Source of the DNA: Bacteroidia bacterium
GTDB taxonomy: Bacteria; Bacteroidota; Bacteroidia; CAIKAF01
NCBI GenBank assembly: GCA_030427255.1
Contig: JAUHWY010000023.1
Location: 1 to 51,805 of the forward strand
Direction: 5' to 3'
DNA: 51,805 nucleotides
Both the position numbers and the translations under genes were made by a program. Of the stretch, positions 48,031 to 51,805 are shown one piece after another (position 1 is the first letter of the stretch; each line of letters starts with the position of its first letter). The notes beneath the pieces were generated by a model that worked only from the letters and a program-made list of their open reading frames with translations, did not search any database and was not told the origin of the DNA.

Positions 48031-50952
48031 ATGCCTCTTTCCCACAGGCTCTTTCTTTTGCTCTTTGCGCCTTTGTTCGGCTTGCTTCCTGTCTCTAAAG
48101 GATATGGGCAAGAAGTCGTGCATAGACGCCTTTCGGCCTCAGATGGCCTTCCTTCGAGTGAAATACACCAGGTTTGTACCGATGCCCAAGGCTATGTTTG
48201 GATAAGCACCAACTCCGGAATTGCTCGGTTCGACGGCAAAACCTTTCATACTTTCACCACCGGAGAAGGCTTGCCAGACAACGAAGTGCAGGTGCTGGCA
48301 CCTACGCCTTTGGGCGATTTGTGGTTCAGCACCGGAAAAGGAATCCCGGGACGCATTGTGCAAGGCCAAGCCGAAACCTACCATAAAATCCCTAGGCTGG
48401 CTCGACACAACATTGCCTCCGTTTATTACGACCAAAACAATAGGATTTGGTTTAGCAGCTATGACCAATGGGTCTTTCAAACACGCAACGATTCAATTTT
48501 AGGTAGTTACCAGACGCCCGGCCAAGTGATCATGAACTTTGCCGAGAACAATAAAGGGCAATTGGTCGCCTCCGGAAATCTTGGCGGGTCTTGGTATAGT
48601 TTTTCTTCAGGGAAGTGGAAAAAAGAGTCCGAAGAAATTTTCAAATCCAGAGAAGCCATGCCCCAACCATTGGTTTGGCATGCCCCAACCAAACAATGGC
48701 TTATGGCTTATGGCGGAGGCCTTTACGCTATTGATCCGGGCCTGGAGCCTTTGCCCCTATGGAAAACCCAAGCCCCGGACTTGGTAGTGCAAGCCTTGTT
48801 GGTAGACGCCGTAGGTGATTTGTGGTTGGGGACCAGCATGGGCGTAGTTCAGTTGGGCTACGATTCCCAAGAGGGCTGGTTTACCAAAAGCCATTTTTTG
48901 AAAGAACTTAGAGTCCAATCTTTAGCCCTTGATTTTGAGGGGAATATTTGGGCTGCCACCCCGGGTTCCGGACTATATTTTGTGCCTCAAGCCCGTACCC
49001 TACGCTTTGGACGAAGCAACAGGCCGGCCGCAAACCATATAACAAGTTTGCTCGATCTGGGTAGGGAAGGCTTAGCTGTTGGTGCTGACGACGGGGGAGT
49101 ATTTAAATGGAAAAACGGAAACATGCAAACCCTCCTGGAGGGAAAAGCCGGTTACGTTTCTTCCAGGGTAAATCAGTTGATTCAACATAGCGACGGAAGC
49201 ATTTGGATGGCCACTGAACGTGGTATCTTTCGTTGGAAATCCGGCCGAATAAGCCTCGTTTTGAATCGGCCCGGGCGTTCCCTCGCCGAAGGAATGGACC
49301 AAGAAGTATGGGTCGGTTCCGGCAATAGTTTGGTGCAACTAAACGCCCAAGGAAAAGTGTTGAACCGGCAGCTCATTGGCCGAATCGGTTCCCTCGAATT
49401 CGATGTCGCTCAAGAAGGCCTGCTCTACGCTTCCGAATGGGGCTTGAGTTTGTTTAGAAACGGGGTCAATCGTTTTTGGGTCGATGGCTCTACCTTTAAA
49501 AACCAGCGCATTTCAAGCATTTGCTCCGACCCAAAACGGGGCTTAATGTGGGTGAGTACCTTAGGCGCAGGTTTGTTCGGCTTAAAAGGGAAAGAAGCTA
49601 TTTATCACTTCCATAGCGGCGTAGGTCTGGCTTCAAATATGGTAAACCATGTGTTTTTGGATGACCAAGGCAACCTTTGGGTCTCCGGAAGAAAAGGACT
49701 GGATAGAATTCATCCGGAGTCAAACCAAATGCGCCATTTTGGAGAAGCCGAGGGCCTGCTTGCCGAAGAAATCAATCAAGTGCTGGTGCAAGGCGACTCG
49801 GTCTGGGCAGCCACCAACGAAGGACTTAATTTATTTGTCCGGTCCCGCATGCGAAAACAGTCGCCTCCACCTCCCATTCATTTGGCCGGGGTCAAAATTA
49901 ACGACGAATATGCCCAAGTGAGCAAGCTGGAGCAGCTGGACCACAACAGCAACAATCTAGAATTGGAACTGCATGGAATTTCGTACAGCAACCCCGAGGG
50001 CATTAGCTACACCTACCGATTAGACGGGCTCGACAGCAATTGGTACCAGACCAAAAGCAACATCATAAATTTTGCCGGCTTGCCGCCCGGAGACTACCAC
50101 TTCACCGCCTATGCTTTAGATAGCTACGGCCAAAGGTCGCTCCAGCCCATCGATATCCGAATTTCCATTCAACCGGCCTACTGGCAAACCATGCTCTTTC
50201 GGGTCTTTATGGTCTTGCTGGCTGTAGGTCTGGTAGCCTTATTTATTCTACTTAGAGTTAAGTACATTAAGAAGCGGGAAAGGGAAAAAACAGAATACAA
50301 CAAAGTATTAAATGAGCTAAAACTCACCGCCCTTAAAGCGCAAATGAACCCACATTTTCTGTTCAATAGCCTTGGGTCAATTCAAAACTTAATCAACACA
50401 GACCGCAAAAAGGAAGCCAACCAATACCTGAGCAAATTTGCCCGCTTATTGCGCATGATTTTGGACCAATCGGACCAAAAGGACGTAACTCTAATGGATA
50501 AAATAGCCCTTTTGGAACTTTATTTGGGCCTGGAAACGCTCCGCTTCAGCAACCGTTTTCAATACCACATTCTGGTTCCCGAAGAGTTGGACCAAACCAG
50601 CATCCGAATCCCGCCCATGATCATTCAACCCTTCGTTGAAAACGCCATAAAACATGGCCTCTTGCCTAAAAAAGAAGGCGCCGAATTGCTCATCTCTTTT
50701 GAAACCAAGCCCAACCGAATGCTTTACTGCCTCATCGAAGACAACGGCATCGGTCGCGTCAAACGCGAAGCCCTAAAAGAAGGCAGCCAGCAAAGCGATT
50801 ACATCAGCAAAGGCATTCAAATTACCAAGGACCGCCTACAACTCGTCAACGAATTGAGAGACAGACCCGCCAACTTTAAAATCACCGACCTCTACGACGA
50901 AGACGGCAGCCCCCGCGGCACCCGCGTAGAGTTTTTCATCCCCTACGACTGA
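48031..50952 (+). CDS. reactor/Y_Y_Y sensor histidine kinase (LytS-type output)
   Basis: The 973 residues begin with a signal peptide (about 1-27). Seven-bladed-type beta-propeller repeats of the two-component reactor class follow (SDGLPSSEIHQVCTDAQGYVW, quoted in part as DGLPSSEIHQVC; GLPDNEVQVL; GNIWAATPGSGL; GNLWVSGRKGLDRI). Next are a Y_Y_Y domain (about 640-705), one membrane helix (720-745) and a His_kinase domain with QMNPHFLFNS (His775) plus HATPase (PFVENAIKHG, EDNGIG). This kinase class usually pairs with a LytTR regulator, and none is adjacent. It lies 57 nt after the RprY-like gene with its own promoter box. Confidence 0.93.
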   Translation: MPLSHRLFLLLFAPLFGLLPVSKGYGQEVVHRRLSASDGLPSSEIHQVCTDAQGYVWISTNSGIARFDGKTFHTFTTGEGLPDNEVQVLAPTPLGDLWFSTGKGIPGRIVQGQAETYHKIPRLARHNIASVYYDQNNRIWFSSYDQWVFQTRNDSILGSYQTPGQVIMNFAENNKGQLVASGNLGGSWYSFSSGKWKKESEEIFKSREAMPQPLVWHAPTKQWLMAYGGGLYAIDPGLEPLPLWKTQAPDLVVQALLVDAVGDLWLGTSMGVVQLGYDSQEGWFTKSHFLKELRVQSLALDFEGNIWAATPGSGLYFVPQARTLRFGRSNRPAANHITSLLDLGREGLAVGADDGGVFKWKNGNMQTLLEGKAGYVSSRVNQLIQHSDGSIWMATERGIFRWKSGRISLVLNRPGRSLAEGMDQEVWVGSGNSLVQLNAQGKVLNRQLIGRIGSLEFDVAQEGLLYASEWGLSLFRNGVNRFWVDGSTFKNQRISSICSDPKRGLMWVSTLGAGLFGLKGKEAIYHFHSGVGLASNMVNHVFLDDQGNLWVSGRKGLDRIHPESNQMRHFGEAEGLLAEEINQVLVQGDSVWAATNEGLNLFVRSRMRKQSPPPPIHLAGVKINDEYAQVSKLEQLDHNSNNLELELHGISYSNPEGISYTYRLDGLDSNWYQTKSNIINFAGLPPGDYHFTAYALDSYGQRSLQPIDIRISIQPAYWQTMLFRVFMVLLAVGLVALFILLRVKYIKKREREKTEYNKVLNELKLTALKAQMNPHFLFNSLGSIQNLINTDRKKEANQYLSKFARLLRMILDQSDQKDVTLMDKIALLELYLGLETLRFSNRFQYHILVPEELDQTSIRIPPMIIQPFVENAIKHGLLPKKEGAELLISFETKPNRMLYCLIEDNGIGRVKREALKEGSQQSDYISKGIQITKDRLQLVNELRDRPANFKITDLYDEDGSPRGTRVEFFIPYD

Positions 50953-51253
50953 CCCAAACCTCTTCTAGCATAGCGCTTTTTTGCATTGCACATGTTTAGA
51001 GGGATTTTTTGGGCGCCATTTCCGTCTCCGTCTCCAAGTCCTCGGTTTCAGCCTAAGGGCAGCAAGGCTTCCGGGGTCCCCCTCCAAACATCGGGGGCCT
51101 CCTCAACACTTGCTGCCCTAAGGCCAAAACCTCCGGGCTTTCCAACTCCGCCGGGGCGCTTAAGCTCCGAACCAAAGTTCTCTTTAGAGAAGTCTTAATA
51201 TTATGGCCACTCACCCGCCGTTGAAACTAGCCCTTGCCAAACCAAACCAACTT
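50953..51253. other. gene-free stretch with element E9
   Basis: Between the kinase stop and the MITE-like element. E9 fills 51011-51159. The reading frames here are not supported as genes. Confidence 0.5.
51011..51159. repeat. GC-rich hairpin element E9
   Basis: TTTGGGCGCC at the left and CCGGGGCGC at the right. GCCTAAGGGCAGCAAG (51051-51066) pairs with CTTGCTGCCCTAAGGC (51109-51124) with one mismatch. CGGTTT/AAAACC and CCCC/GGGG also pair. The outer ends are closely related to E1. Confidence 0.75.
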
Positions 51254-51454
51254 GAGACTGTTGATGCGTTGCGTTTTCTAGACGAAGTTCCTGACCGAAG
51301 CGTCAGGGACGAAGTTCCTGACCGAAGCGTCAGGGAAGCAGTTCCTGACCGAAGCGTCAGGGACGAAGTTCCTGACCGAAGCGTCAGGGACGAAGTTCCT
51401 GACCGAAGCGTCAGGGCAGGTGTGCCGCCAGAATAGCGTCGCATCAACAGTCTC
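51254..51454. mobile_element. MITE-like element, copy 2 (CCTGAC hairpin array)
   Basis: A 201-bp element with perfect 15-bp terminal inverted repeats (GAGACTGTTGATGCG and CGCATCAACAGTCTC). Inside are five tandem 27-bp units (51281-51415), each holding CCTGAC-CGAAGC-GTCAGG. Relative to copy 1 the hairpin loops are in inverted orientation while the ends and the GGGCAGGTGTGCCGCCAGAA segment are not. AACTT flanks both sides, a possible 5-bp target duplication. The insertion lies 3 bp past the stop of the T9SS cargo gene. Confidence 0.82.
51281..51415. repeat. 27-bp tandem repeat array (5 units)
   Basis: Units at 51281, 51308, 51335, 51362 and 51389. The third differs at three adjacent positions. 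In one frame they read as repeats of DEVPDRSVR, but that ORF has no start context, crosses the terminal repeat and is not accepted as a gene. There are no unique spacers, so this is not a CRISPR array. Confidence 0.9.
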
Positions 51455-51457
51455 AAC

Positions 51458-51805
51458 TTACTGAAGCACCAGTTTTTGGTAATACACCGTTCCGTCCTTC
51501 AAACGGATTTGAGCATAATACAGCCCTGAGGGCAAACCTTCTACCTTCAATACATTGGCTGCGGGCTTTACCGACCAAGAACCCTGATTTTTACCTTGTT
51601 GGTCAAACAAATGTATGCTTGCTTCTTGACTCAAACCGGCCAAGCGAACTTCGTAGGATCCCGGGTTTGGATAAAAGCGAAGCATAGCACCGGTTTTTTC
51701 TGCTTCGCTCACGCCGGTAAGGGCATAGCAAGAGGGGTGGTGGGGCAAGTGACTCACCGTATCTACAATTATATTGGTATCTCCCGGAAAATAATGCGAC
51801 ACGTT
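51458..51805 (-). CDS. T9SS cargo protein, C-terminal part (5' truncated)
   Basis: Only the last 115 residues and the stop codon are inside the window; the frame continues past base 51805. The C-terminal ~75 residues are a type IX secretion sorting domain (type A): FYPNPGSYEVRLAGL, then IHLFDQQGK, LKVEGLPSGLYYAQI and KLVLQ at the end. The preceding residues include FPGDTNIIVDTVSHL and are unassigned. The full protein is therefore secreted or surface-anchored through T9SS. Confidence 0.9.
   Translation of the reverse strand, partial: NVSHYFPGDTNIIVDTVSHLPHHPSCYALTGVSEAEKTGAMLRFYPNPGSYEVRLAGLSQEASIHLFDQQGKNQGSWSVKPAANVLKVEGLPSGLYYAQIRLKDGTVYYQKLVLQ

Noticed and set aside
51281-51415. Possible CRISPR array
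   Set aside because: Units abut each other with no unique spacers and no cas genes are present.
51203-51436. ORF with repeats of DEVPDRSVR
   Set aside because: It is the translation of the 27-bp tandem array in the MITE-like element, crosses the terminal inverted repeat and has no promoter box or start context.

Overview
The window looks like a chromosomal segment of a Bacteroidota bacterium (Flavobacteriia/Sphingobacteriia type; genus not determinable by eye). Evidence: a type IX secretion C-terminal sorting domain on the protein that runs off the right edge, an Omp28-type lipoprotein, PKD and glycine-rich surface proteins, a menaquinone (men) gene set, a reactor/Y_Y_Y sensor kinase, and at least sixteen exact matches to the Bacteroidota promoter box TAnnTTTG ahead of genes. 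Shine-Dalgarno sequences are mostly absent. No phage, plasmid, CRISPR or defence locus was recognised.

Layout. 1-2.1 kb: tRNA-Ser(GGA) and a two-gene unit tatD-ansA. 2.2-3.7 kb: a secreted PKD/glycine-rich protein. 3.7-5.05 kb: a gene-free stretch made of structured repeats, including a repeat inserted into another repeat. 5.05-11.1 kb: AddAB-like recombination helicase-nuclease genes. 11.2-13.1 kb: a secreted protein of unknown function and an Omp28-like lipoprotein. 13.3-17.8 kb: a tight four-gene operon of exported proteins ending in a large leucine-rich-repeat protein. 18.0-21.1 kb: an FkbM methyltransferase, then a lipoprotein and outer-membrane barrel pair. 21.3-24.5 kb: a VWA-OmpA envelope protein and a small secreted protein. 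24.8-29.3 kb: a second PKD/glycine-rich protein, a ClC channel with a tiny leader ORF, and a fatty-acid desaturase. 29.3-32.9 kb: a PAS histidine kinase and an AraC regulator. 33.3-39.0 kb: NADP-type isocitrate dehydrogenase with a Cys-rich leader ORF, a DUF2892 protein, glycyl-tRNA synthetase, a UbiA-like membrane protein, a small lipoprotein and a Crp/Fnr regulator. 39.2-44.7 kb: menD, menB, menA, menC, menE. 44.7-51 kb: a methyltransferase, a two-component pair and a Y_Y_Y histidine kinase. 51.5 kb to the edge: the tail of a T9SS cargo protein.

The men genes cover most of the route from isochorismate to demethylmenaquinone (MenF, MenH and the final methyltransferase are not here) and lie convergent to a Crp/Fnr regulator, which fits respiratory metabolism but does not prove regulation.

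The most unusual content is between genes. (1) About nine GC-rich elements of roughly 110-170 bp fill most of the larger gaps. Each folds back on itself as a long imperfect inverted repeat, often with GGGGCGC/GCGCCCC-like ends. Primary sequence differs from copy to copy while self-complementarity is kept. (2) Two elements with 15-bp terminal inverted repeats carry arrays of a CCTGAC-loop-GTCAGG hairpin; one sits inside a GC-rich element, the other 3 bp after a stop codon with a possible 5-bp target duplication. (3) Many promoter boxes lie 3-5 nt from the start codon, predicting leaderless mRNAs.
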